This document shows, one piece after another, positions 56,977 to 64,000 of a stretch of DNA of 64,000 nucleotides. The notes below the pieces were generated by a model. That model saw nothing but the letters and a program-made list of their open reading frames with translations, did no database searches and had not been told where the DNA came from. Source of the DNA: Paulinella micropora (Eukaryota; Cercozoa; Imbricatea; Euglyphida; Paulinellidae). The stretch lies in the NCBI GenBank assembly GCA_019918135.1, contig WBZZ01003873.1, forward strand, positions 75,001-139,000. The letters run 5' to 3'. A program made the position numbers and the translations under genes. Every line of letters begins with the position of its first letter. The first letter of the stretch is position 1.

Positions 56977-57290
56977 AAGAAAAAAGGGGCTGGCAGCCAA
57001 GCGACACTATAGGGGAAGATTGTCATAAGTTTTTTATTTTATTAAAGTGAAAGCAAAAAAAATTTTAGTACAAATCTGGTCAGTCGAAAATTCAGCAGAA
57101 TCTGCGACTTGGTTTGTATATATATTTTCTTTTAAGAAATATGTTACAACTCTCGCACTCTGCGCTAGCGCTGCGAGTTTGTTTTTTGATATAGTCAAAA
57201 AAAGGCAGTACCAAAGGGCATTTTGGCACAATGCCCCTTTTCCAGCCATATCACTTCCATGTTTCGACCATATCACGACGCGTGCTGGGT
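56977..57290. other. Spacer with gene-end signal and hairpin copy 6
   Basis: TTTTTTATTTTATTAAAG at 57030-57047 is followed by an A/T-rich stretch. Next comes the long-form hairpin at 57187-57275 (TGATATAGTCAAAAAAAGGC ... GGCACAATGCCCC ... CCATATCACTTCCATGTTTC ... CCATATCA). Confidence 0.6.
57187..57275. repeat. TGATATGG-type hairpin, copy 6 (long form)
   Basis: An 89-bp nested inverted repeat. The inner stem is GGGCATTTTGGCACAATGCCC. The outer ends TGATATAG and CTATATCA-like sequences are doubled at the 3' side. Confidence 0.7.
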
Positions 57291-57888
57291 CGTCTTGAGC
57301 AACTGTCTCGTCTCGTTCTCGAGCCTGGCTATTTTAGCTCGGGTAGACCAGATCTGCGCCCGTGCCTGATTCTCAGCATAAACCCAGCTGGCGCTGGGCC
57401 TGGGCGTCGCCCTTGCCGAGGGCGTAGCAAAACCCGAGTTGTAGCTGCGCGACCGCGACCCCTTGCTCGGCGGCCCAGCGATACCACTCGAATGCCTGGC
57501 CCATGTCTTGGCTGACTCCTTGCCAGTCGACGTAACAGCCGCCTAGGTTGTACTGTGCGGCCGAGTGCCCTTGCTCCGCCGCCCGGCGGAACCACTCAAC
57601 TGTCTAGTCCTGGTTTTGGCTGACTCCCTGCCCGTTGGCGTAACAGACGCCCAGACTGGACTGCGCGGCCGCGCCCCCTTGTTCGGCCGCCCGGCGGTAC
57701 CACTCGACGGCCTGGGCGTAGTCCTGTTTCACTCTGCCTTGACTTCGTCCTTGTCTACGCCTTTGCCATCTTTGTAGCGTTGGGCGAGCTCGTAATGCGC
57801 GGCTGCTCCCCCCTTGCTCGACAGGTTCTGGCCCCCCGTCCGACCCTAGCTCGAAATAGTCCGCCCCGTCGCCCCCCCCCCCCCCCAA
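57290..57888 (-). pseudogene. Decayed Sel1-repeat gene
   Basis: Minus-strand segments spell Sel1 repeats (AVEWYRRAAEQGGAAAQSSL with GVCYANGQGVSQ; further repeats nearer 57400-57600) related to the intact protein at 9576-10298. The flanking residues are frayed and no credible start remains. It looks broken (about two interruptions). The repeats use more common Sel1 consensus residues than the intact gene, so it may be a separate acquisition. Confidence 0.6.
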
Positions 57889-58441
57889 TCTCCCAGTGCA
57901 AAGCCCAGCCCCGCGCCCCCAGATTCAGCCGTGCTGAAGGCAGCACCAAAGTCTCCCCCACTTGGGTGGGTCTGTCGCGAGGCGGGGGGGCTGCGGTTCG
58001 GCGGGCGGGGGGTCCTCCTCCTTTTTGTTGTCTTCTTGGAACGGAAGTGGGGACAGGGAGGGGGGGGGGTTGCCCTGTCCTCTCCCTCCCCCCCCCTGTG
58101 TTATGTGATATGGCCCAGCTGGGCAGTACCAGAGGGGCATTTCGGCACAATGCATTTCTTAGCTATATCACTTCCGTGTTTCGGCCATATCTCGCAAATT
58201 TTTACAGCGTGCCGGACGGCAGCCCGCGCAAAGGTATGTAGAAAGAACGCAAGGATTGGTGTTTTAAAAAATGTCTGGCGCCCTGTGGTTGGAAGGGATC
58301 GAGGGGGGAGGGGAGGGGGCACGGAAAAGATGGAGAGGGGGAGAGGAGGGAAAGGGGAGGAGGGAGGCCGGGGTTTAAGACAACAAAAGTTTTTTTTGTT
58401 GTCTTTTCTGTTTGCTACACTATTTTTTTTTTCTAATACCC
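57889..58441. other. Spacer with hairpin copy 7
   Basis: C runs (57868-57890) and G-rich tracts (58050-58070, 58300-58380) surround the long-form hairpin at 58106-58191. A T-rich stretch (58388-58437) precedes the ATG of the NHL gene. No gene seen. Confidence 0.5.
58106..58191. repeat. TGATATGG-type hairpin, copy 7 (long form)
   Basis: TGATATGGCCCAGCTGGGCA ... GGCATTTCGGCACAATGC ... GCTATATCACTTCCGTGTTT, then CGGCCATATC. It is closely related to copies 5 and 6. Confidence 0.7.
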
Positions 58442-59887
58442 ATGGCAATTGATTCTTCGCGGGGTGAACTGCTGTCGGCGACGGGCCCTTTCACGACTGT
58501 GGCTACGTGGCGCTCCGACTCACAGACGTTCGAGCTGGAAGGAAAGCTGCTGCAAGGTACCATCGAGGCCGACGGTTCTTTGCGACTAGAAAGTGTCACG
58601 CTGGCCGACGACTTAAGTTTGCGGGCCGAAGACGCCAGAGCGCAACAAGCGCACGAACTGCAGAAACGGCGCGAGGATGTGCGGCTGGTGCAGCAGGATT
58701 TGTTGGCGCTGGAGCACAAGCTGCGCCAGCCCCCCGCCGACGACGACGACGAGGAGCCACGCAGCGCGTGCTGGAGCAAGGAGGTCGTTAGACTGAACCA
58801 GTTGCTGGGCCAACACGAGCGCGCGATCGAAAGTCTAGAACAGCAGCGCCAGCTCAAGGTCACCTACACCGAGACTAGCGAGGCAAGCACGGTTAGACTA
58901 CCCCCGGGCGTGATCGTCTCGGTGCCGGCGACGGCCGCCACGCGACTGCTCTGGTGCCCGCGACTCGAGCCAGTGTTAGTGCGCAACAGCTCGCAGCGGA
59001 CGACAGAGGTCGAGGCCAGCCCGCCCCCCGTCGCGCCGCATTGTTCGACCTATGTGTTGCCACAGCCCGGCCGCGGCGCGACGGTGCGCCGTGCCGCTGT
59101 GCTGTGCGTCGGCAGCAGCGGCCTGCTCTACGTCTTAGAAGAAGATGGCAGCAATCTCTGGAGCTTCGAACTGAAAATGGCAGGAATCGCCAGCTACGGC
59201 GTGCCGCGCGTCCTAAGCAAAAAGCGCCGCCTACGGCCCGTGGCGTTGGTTTATTGCCATGGCCGCTTCTACGCGACCGACTCGGAGGCGCGCGGCTTGG
59301 TCGTCATAAACGGCGGGCTGCGGCCCGAGGCTATCACAACTGTAAGCGCGAGCAGCCAGTGGGCGCTGCACGGCGCGGCGGCCGCGGGTGACACCCTGTT
59401 CGTGACCGATCGCGCGCGACACGTAGTACGGGCGCTGTCGGTCCCAGCGGTGCCTGGGTCCGAACGATTGCTCTACGAATGGGGCTCACGGGGCAGCGCT
59501 CCGGGTCAGTTCAACTCGCCCGCGGGGCTCGCGTGCGCCGACGACAAGGTCTGGGTCGCCGACAGCCTGAACCACCACGTCCAGGCCTTCGACGCGCAGG
59601 ACGGCAAACTGGTCGCGCACTGGGGACAGCAGGGCACGCAAGCGGGCGCTCTGCACCACCCCCACGCCCTAGCGTTATGTCAGGGCCTGGTTTTCGTCGC
59701 GGATTATCCGGGCGCCTGGCGCGTCCAGGCCTTCACGCCCGCCGGCCAATGGGCGTACGTGTGCTCCATGTCGGGGCTCGAACGCGCGCCCACGCCTGTG
59801 GCGTTCGGGGACCAGGTCTGTGTCAGTGGCTTTGAGCACGGCAACGTCCTGGCCTTCCGTGTGACGGCGAGTAGTAGCTGTAGCTAA
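58442..59887 (+). CDS. Coiled-coil / NHL-type beta-propeller protein
   Basis: The 481-residue protein starts at ATG 58442 (MAIDSSRGELLSATG). The N-terminal ~55 residues are beta-rich. A coiled coil follows (about 60-135, AQQAHELQKRREDVRLVQQD ... NQLLGQHERAIESLEQQRQL). The C-terminal ~320 residues form NHL-like propeller blades, clearest in WGSRGSAPGQFNSPAGLACA, VWVADSLNHHVQAFDAQDGK and LVAHWGQQGTQAGALHHPHA. The coiled coil plus NHL layout recalls TRIM-NHL proteins without the RING and B-box. NHL propellers bind proteins or RNA. A TATTTATTAATAAAAAAAGG signal (59951-59970) serves both this gene and the convergent one that follows. Confidence 0.75.
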   Translation: MAIDSSRGELLSATGPFTTVATWRSDSQTFELEGKLLQGTIEADGSLRLESVTLADDLSLRAEDARAQQAHELQKRREDVRLVQQDLLALEHKLRQPPADDDDEEPRSACWSKEVVRLNQLLGQHERAIESLEQQRQLKVTYTETSEASTVRLPPGVIVSVPATAATRLLWCPRLEPVLVRNSSQRTTEVEASPPPVAPHCSTYVLPQPGRGATVRRAAVLCVGSSGLLYVLEEDGSNLWSFELKMAGIASYGVPRVLSKKRRLRPVALVYCHGRFYATDSEARGLVVINGGLRPEAITTVSASSQWALHGAAAAGDTLFVTDRARHVVRALSVPAVPGSERLLYEWGSRGSAPGQFNSPAGLACADDKVWVADSLNHHVQAFDAQDGKLVAHWGQQGTQAGALHHPHALALCQGLVFVADYPGAWRVQAFTPAGQWAYVCSMSGLERAPTPVAFGDQVCVSGFEHGNVLAFRVTASSSCS

Positions 59888-59950
59888 CCGGCGTTCTTTG
59901 CAATTCAAGAGAAAGACGGGGTAAATTTTTTTTTTTTTTAAGTTTTCTGA

Positions 59951-59970
59951 TATTTATTAATAAAAAAAGG
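59951..59970. terminator. Shared gene-end signal between convergent genes
   Basis: TATTTATTAATAAAAAAAGG contains TTATTAATAA, which reads the same on both strands, between the stops at 59887 (+) and 59980 (-). Confidence 0.45.
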
Positions 59971-59979
59971 GGAAGAGGA

Positions 59980-60465
59980 TTATAGCTTGTTACTCTGTGC
60001 CTCAGGCTTTGCCTGGGGCAGCACATAACAGAAGCGGAAGCGGTCTTTGTAGCAGAAGCCCTGGACGACTAAAACACAAGAAAAGCCTAAGCCGCCCGAG
60101 CGCAGCCAGGACGGCCAGTGCGCCGGCGCCAGGTAACAGGCTGTGCCCAGGAGTAAGTACAAGGGCCAGTGATGCAGATGGCACCAAAAAAAGCCCGCTT
60201 CGTCGCCAGCAGTAATAGCCGCGCCCGGCTGCGCGGGCAGCCACGCGCCACCCGGCGAGCGCCGCCTGGCCCTGCACAGCCGGGCGCGCAGGCTGCACGG
60301 CCCATGGTGTTCGCGGTCCAGCGACGGCAGCACCACAAAAAAGAGCAACCACCAGCAGAATGCAGCGTAAAGGCCCAAACAGAAGGCCAGCGTCTGGAGC
60401 GGGGCCGGCCACACCTCGTGTGCGACGGGGGCGAGTGAGGGGGGGAGGGGGCAAGGTAGTCTCAT
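59980..60465 (-). CDS. Multi-pass membrane protein, orphan
   Basis: The 161-residue protein starts at ATG 60463-60465 (MRLPCPLPPSLAPVA). There are about three hydrophobic segments: LQTLAFCLGLYAAFCWWLLF (about 23-45), LYLLLGTACYLAP (about 105-120) and LGFSCVLVVQGFCY (about 130-145). Between the first two lie a basic loop (RARLCRARRRS) and a FFWCHLHHWPLYLLL motif whose H-x-H-H-W may bind metal or heme. The C-terminal tail is polar. It is divergent from the ankyrin-like gene starting at 60569. Family unknown. Confidence 0.65.
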   Translation of the reverse strand: MRLPCPLPPSLAPVAHEVWPAPLQTLAFCLGLYAAFCWWLLFFVVLPSLDREHHGPCSLRARLCRARRRSPGGAWLPAQPGAAITAGDEAGFFWCHLHHWPLYLLLGTACYLAPAHWPSWLRSGGLGFSCVLVVQGFCYKDRFRFCYVLPQAKPEAQSNKL

Positions 60466-60568
60466 GTGTTTTGTTGTAACAGACAATCTATTTCTTTTAT
60501 TCTATTTGTATCCTTTGTACATTTTTAGCAGAAGCCTCTGCCTCCCTCCCCCCAATCCCCCTTCTAGC

Positions 60569-61788
60569 ATGAACGGGCGGCCGCCGGCTCAATGGACCGA
60601 GGCCAACCGGTACGTAGGGAGCGCGTGCAGGTATGCATGTAAGGGCCAGCAGTACGTGCTCGACGTTGAGACACCAGCGCCCTTGCGCCTAAGGCTTGAA
60701 GCCGCCAACGAAAGCAAGATCGAGAAAGCCTGCAACGGCAGGAAACGAGAGCTCGAGGGGTTCGAGCTTGCTCTGAGAGAACACGCGTACAAGCTACGAT
60801 GCAACTGCAGTGCGAACGCCGAGGCCAGGAGGAATAAACGTCTCTATCCGGAGCTGGTCAGAGTGGTCACGCAGAAATCGTTGCTCTTGGACAATGATGG
60901 GCTGATGGGCGTGCATCTCCAGCGATTGCACGAGCTATTGCTGAGGGAGCTAGCAGGGGACGCAGATCTGCAAAACGAGGTCTACGCCCAACTACGCGCA
61001 GCCCTTCATGACACGTACACCTGGCGGGCACTGATGAATTTCGGCATAGCCAGCCGGATTCTGGAGGCGGTGTTTGTTACGTGGCAGGTCGACATAGACG
61101 CCCTCGCCAGCTTCGGCCTAGGCCGGGGGGAGGAAGTAACGCTGTTGTGGCGGCTAGCCAAAGACGGACCCGCCGCCTATCTGCTTTGGGCCTTAGAGCG
61201 CGGGGCAGACCCCAACTTCCGTGACGAGGGCGGCGGGAGCGTTCTGAACATAGCGCTAGACCAGGGTGTCGAGTCGGAGCACAAAGATCGCCGCGAGCGT
61301 GAGCGCGTGGTCAATCTCCTCGTGTCCTCGCCCAAGATAGCGGAAAACACCGTTGGGGAAGGCTTGATGTCGCTGCTCCGGTCTCGGCTCGAGTCCCAAG
61401 GCGACGACGAAAAATCGGTTGCAAGGCGTCGCCACAGGTGCCACCGCCTGATAGAAGTCATGCCCAGTTCAAGAAATGCTTGTGAGCACATTGTGGCCTT
61501 CGACCGGAACCCGGACGGGTTTTGTTGACAGAGGTGTATTGGAACCCTCCCGAAAACTACCGAGTCCTGAACCCATACGAGGTGTACCTTTTGTTTGGCG
61601 TTTTGCATGACCATCATCCCGACAACCCCAGCTGGCCGCGCCGGCTGTGCGTTCCCTCGGGAAACCCTGAGCGACAAAGGCTGGCCTCTGATCTTCAGAA
61701 CGCAACGCAAAGCAAGTGGTACAAAGAAAACCGGAGGCTCCGGGATCGCGTGGACAGCTACATCCGACAGCTGCGGATCCCGCAGTAA
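60569..61788 (+). CDS. Ankyrin-like repeat protein
   Basis: ATG 60569 (MNGRPPAQWTEANRYVG). The main open stretch codes for about 319 residues, to 61528. The N-terminal part is basic and helical with Cys residues (ACRYACKGQQYVLDVE; YKLRCNCSANAEARRNK). Ankyrin-like units appear at about 190-250: VTLLWRLAKDGPAAYLLWAL, ERGADPNFRDEGGGSVLNIA. Coding sequence with the same character (PYEVYLLFGVLHDHHPDNPS ... KWYKENRRLRDRVDSYIRQL) continues to 61788 in another frame, so the gene may be interrupted once or may be two ORFs. Ankyrin proteins in giant viruses often act as host-interaction adaptors. Confidence 0.55.
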
Positions 61789-61839
61789 AAAAATCCTTTT
61801 GTTTTCAAATTCTTTAAAAAAAAAAAAATCTTTTTCTTT

Positions 61840-62418
61840 TCAGTCATAAAACCATTGCACGAGCAGGTCCGGCCTCTTTTGCCTGAGGCGCTCCATAGCC
61901 GCCACCGTGATCAACGCGCGGCCGAGAATGACGAGGCTGCGGAGCGAGGGCAGGGCTGCCGCTAGCCACTCTATCGCGTCCTTATCCATCACTCGTGCCC
62001 TGGCCGAAAAGTGCAGCCGCCGGAGCTTGGGCAGCAAAGCAAGGTGCCCCAAGCCCGTGTCGGTGATTCGGTCAGTATAGTCGAGGCACAGCCATTCCAG
62101 CCCGCCAAGATTGCGCAGGCTGCTGAGCCCCCGGTCCGTGATCAGGCCGCAGTTCGACAGTGCCACGCCGCTAAGCCAGCTGCAAGTTCGCAGCTTCAGT
62201 TCGCGGACAGAGGCGACTGCCGAAAGCAGCCCGGCCATCTTGGAGTCCTCGTCCGCTTTTTCTTCGTCGTCAACGCAGGGTTCTTCTTCGTCTCCGGCGT
62301 ACGTCAGCCGGTACACGTGCAGACCGCGCAGCAGCTGTCGTGCCGCTGCCAGAGACGAACTGGTGAACTGGACGCTACGCACCACGAGCTTCGCCTCCAG
62401 GCACGCGCTGTGGAACAA
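61840..62418 (-). CDS. Leucine-rich repeat protein, N-terminus unclear
   Basis: About 192 residues of open frame. The first ATG is only at 62236-62238 (MAGLLSAVASVREL), though coding character extends upstream to about 62418 (CLEAKLVVRSVQFTSSSLAA). LRRs: LRELKLRTCSWLSGVALSNC, LEWLCLDYTDRITDTGLGHL, LRRLHFSARARVMDKDAIEW. These resemble the repeats of the F-box/LRR gene at 43332. The 5' side runs into a G-run block (62430-62455), where a promoter and F-box would be expected. The gene may therefore be truncated at its 5' end. Confidence 0.55.
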   Translation of the reverse strand: MFHSACLEAKLVVRSVQFTSSSLAAARQLLRGLHVYRLTYAGDEEEPCVDDEEKADEDSKMAGLLSAVASVRELKLRTCSWLSGVALSNCGLITDRGLSSLRNLGGLEWLCLDYTDRITDTGLGHLALLPKLRRLHFSARARVMDKDAIEWLAAALPSLRSLVILGRALITVAAMERLRQKRPDLLVQWFYD

Positions 62419-62572
62419 AGTTTTCCCGGGGAGGAGGGGTGGTTTGGGGGGGGGGGGGTGAAAGGCATGACGAAAGTTGTTCGTCCGACGGGTGAGGGGG
62501 GGGGGGCCCCTCCCCCCCCCTTTTCTCGTTAAAAGGATTTATTCTCTTTCACAAGGAAGACAAATTACTTGC
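62419..62572. other. G/C-run block between divergent LRR genes
   Basis: Contains GGTTTGGGGGGGGGGGG (62441-62458) and a G run-C run palindrome (62497-62521, GGGGGGGGGGGGCCCC-type), then an A/T-rich promoter-like stretch before ATG 62573. Confidence 0.5.
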
Positions 62573-64000
62573 ATGCGCCCATCTAAGCGCCAGCGTACGT
62601 TCGCGCCTAGTGCTCTGAGCGATTGGCAAGAAGTCTTCTTCTCGCACGGGGCCGGGCTGCTGGCGCGACAGGACCTAGTTTCGTTGCTGCAGGCGTCGAA
62701 GGCTTGGCAGCAGCAGCTTAAGGCGTACCTCCTGCCGCAGCTATGGTTGGCCCTGGCCCTGAGCGATGCAACTTCTACAACCGACCTGTCCAAGGAAGTG
62801 GTGGCGGAGGCCGAGGAGGCTGCCGCCGAGGTTTACCCCCAGCTCTGCACGTCGCTCACTCTCCAATACAGCCGAAATCACATGCCTGCACAGACTCCGA
62901 TCCTGCCGCGGAAGCGGCGTCTGTTGCAGTTAGCTCTGTCGTGGTTTCACCACGTCACGCGCTTGTCCATTCAATGTGATTGTTACGCGGCGGCAGAACT
63001 CTTAAACGTTTGGGCTGTCGTAGCCGCGGGACCTCTGGTAGCACTTTCGCTGGACTTAGAAAACGAGTGCGACGCAGAAGACTTTGCTGAGAACATCGGG
63101 CCTCCGATCGAAGAGGCACTGCGCTTGCTGCTGCCCGGGTTGCGGGAGCTCTGCCTGCACTTTATGGACTTTGGGCCGCACGGGGTGTGCGCTCTCTGGC
63201 CGCAGCCGGGTCCGGTGCCGCCCCTGCGGCGCCTGCAACTAGTAGAATGCGGCGGCCCCCGGCTGTGGGGCGAGGGGCTGGAACTTTTGGCCCCGACGCT
63301 CGAGGTGTTGGAGGTCACGGCGAACTATGACCATGAGGTTACTGCCCCGCCCGACGGCCTGATCTTACCTGTGGGGCCGCGGTCGGTGTGTTGGCCGAGG
63401 CTTCGCCGTGTTGTTGCGGGCGGCGCGTTGCCCCCACAGGAGCTGCTCGAGTTCTTGCGGAGCCTCGGCGAGGAGTTTGTGGGCCTGGATTGGCCACGCG
63501 TCTGCACCCCCCGGCGCTACAATCCTATATCCTCCGCCTGGGCATCTGTACTGACGGTGCATCGGAACGGCCATATTATGAACACACTGGCCAGTGGGAA
63601 CGCGGCGTCCTGGAACAGCTGCACCGGACGCTCTTGCCCTTAGGCGGCGCTTCCCCTTCTTTTCTAGAACTACAACTGCATCACGTGGACCTGTGGGACC
63701 AACCGAGACACCGACGCCGAGCTGGACACGGGCAGCAAGCTAGACACCGACGCCGAGCCGGGCAAGGACGCTGAGCTGGACACCGATGTTGAGCCGGAGA
63801 GTGAAGCAGATACCAAAGAGGCTGAGGCGGAGGGGCTCTGCGAAGGCCAGCTTCCTTTGCACGCCCTGGGGGCCTGGGACTGCCGCAGCAGGGACCCGCG
63901 AGCTAGACTCGCGCAAAAGGCCGCGGTGGCCTGCGGGTCCATGGGCGCTACCGTCCAGTTGCTCAGGTCCTGCACCAACGCCGGCGCGCCGGACAGCATG
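62573..64000 (+). pseudogene. F-box/LRR-like gene, cut by right edge
   Basis: ATG 62573 (MRPSKRQRTFAPSALSD). An F-box-like region LARQDLVSLLQASKAWQQQL lies at about 30-50, followed by LRR-like segments (LRELCLHFMDFGPHGVCALW, LRRLQLVECGGPRLWGEGLE, LEVLEVTANYDHE). Coding character continues to the window end as an acidic, repetitive stretch (DTDAELDTGSKLDTDAEPG) but not in one frame throughout. The gene looks broken (about two interruptions) and continues beyond the window. It is probably another ubiquitin-ligase receptor-like protein. Confidence 0.5.

Noticed and set aside
1-64000. tRNA, rRNA or other structured RNA genes
   Set aside because: No cloverleaf-like segments with GGTTCRA-type arms and no rRNA-like blocks were noticed. 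A covariance-model scan would be needed to exclude them fully.
1-64000. Bacterial origin (ribosome-binding sites, operons)
   Set aside because: Genes have AT-rich 3' signals, long spacers and eukaryotic-type RPB1, F-box, BTB and RING families. No consistent Shine-Dalgarno sequences were seen.

Overview
This window is G+C-rich DNA (roughly 60% by eye, not calculated). It looks like part of the genome of a large eukaryotic DNA virus of the nucleocytoplasmic type, or an integrated copy of one. The evidence is a single, very divergent RNA polymerase largest subunit (17002-23487), a herpes-type primase of the PrimPol/UL52 kind next to a UL9-like origin-binding helicase (51.3-57.0 kb), and a gene set typical of giant viruses: RING, BTB, F-box/LRR, ankyrin-like, Sel1 and NHL proteins plus many orphans. 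I found no rRNA, tRNA, CRISPR array, recognisable capsid gene or family B DNA polymerase. I cannot place it in a family, and I cannot tell from this window alone whether it is free or integrated.

Layout. 0-4 kb holds a primase copy on the minus strand and a RING-finger gene on the plus strand. 4.2-9.4 kb is a giant secreted adhesin-like gene. 9.6-16.7 kb holds a Sel1 protein, a nuclease-like protein and several orphans. 17.0-23.5 kb is the polymerase subunit. 23.7-25.4 kb has two orphans. 25.3-37.8 kb is a surface-protein locus, mostly on the minus strand: a two-and-a-bit-repeat solute-binding/Cys-rich protein, a Thr-rich membrane protein, and three mucin-like paralogues carrying 24-bp octapeptide repeats or a decayed version of the same domain. 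37.9-43.3 kb is a gene-poor repeat array. 43.3-50 kb holds F-box/LRR, orphan, RING and BTB genes. 51.3-57.0 kb is the replication locus. 57-64 kb holds a decayed Sel1 gene, an NHL propeller, a membrane protein, an ankyrin-like gene and two LRR genes, the last cut by the window edge.

Two themes stand out. First, the primase and RING genes both occur twice (0-4 kb and 46.9-53 kb), which suggests segmental duplication, and several of these duplicates no longer read in one continuous frame. Second, the DNA carries at least three families of small structured repeats: (a) a ~65-bp two-stem palindromic element found inside protein-coding genes, (b) a ~65-90-bp hairpin with ends TGATATGG/CCRTATCA, and (c) a gene-end motif around GTAAGACTTTGTCGAGCTTT plus TTAATAAA that has multiplied into the 37.9-43.3 kb array.

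How the genes may work together: the primase and helicase would start DNA replication and the polymerase subunit would transcribe. The RING, BTB, F-box, ankyrin-like and Sel1 proteins look like host-interaction adaptors, and the secreted Ser/Thr-rich proteins look like virion or host-surface glycoproteins. These roles are inferred from domain type only.
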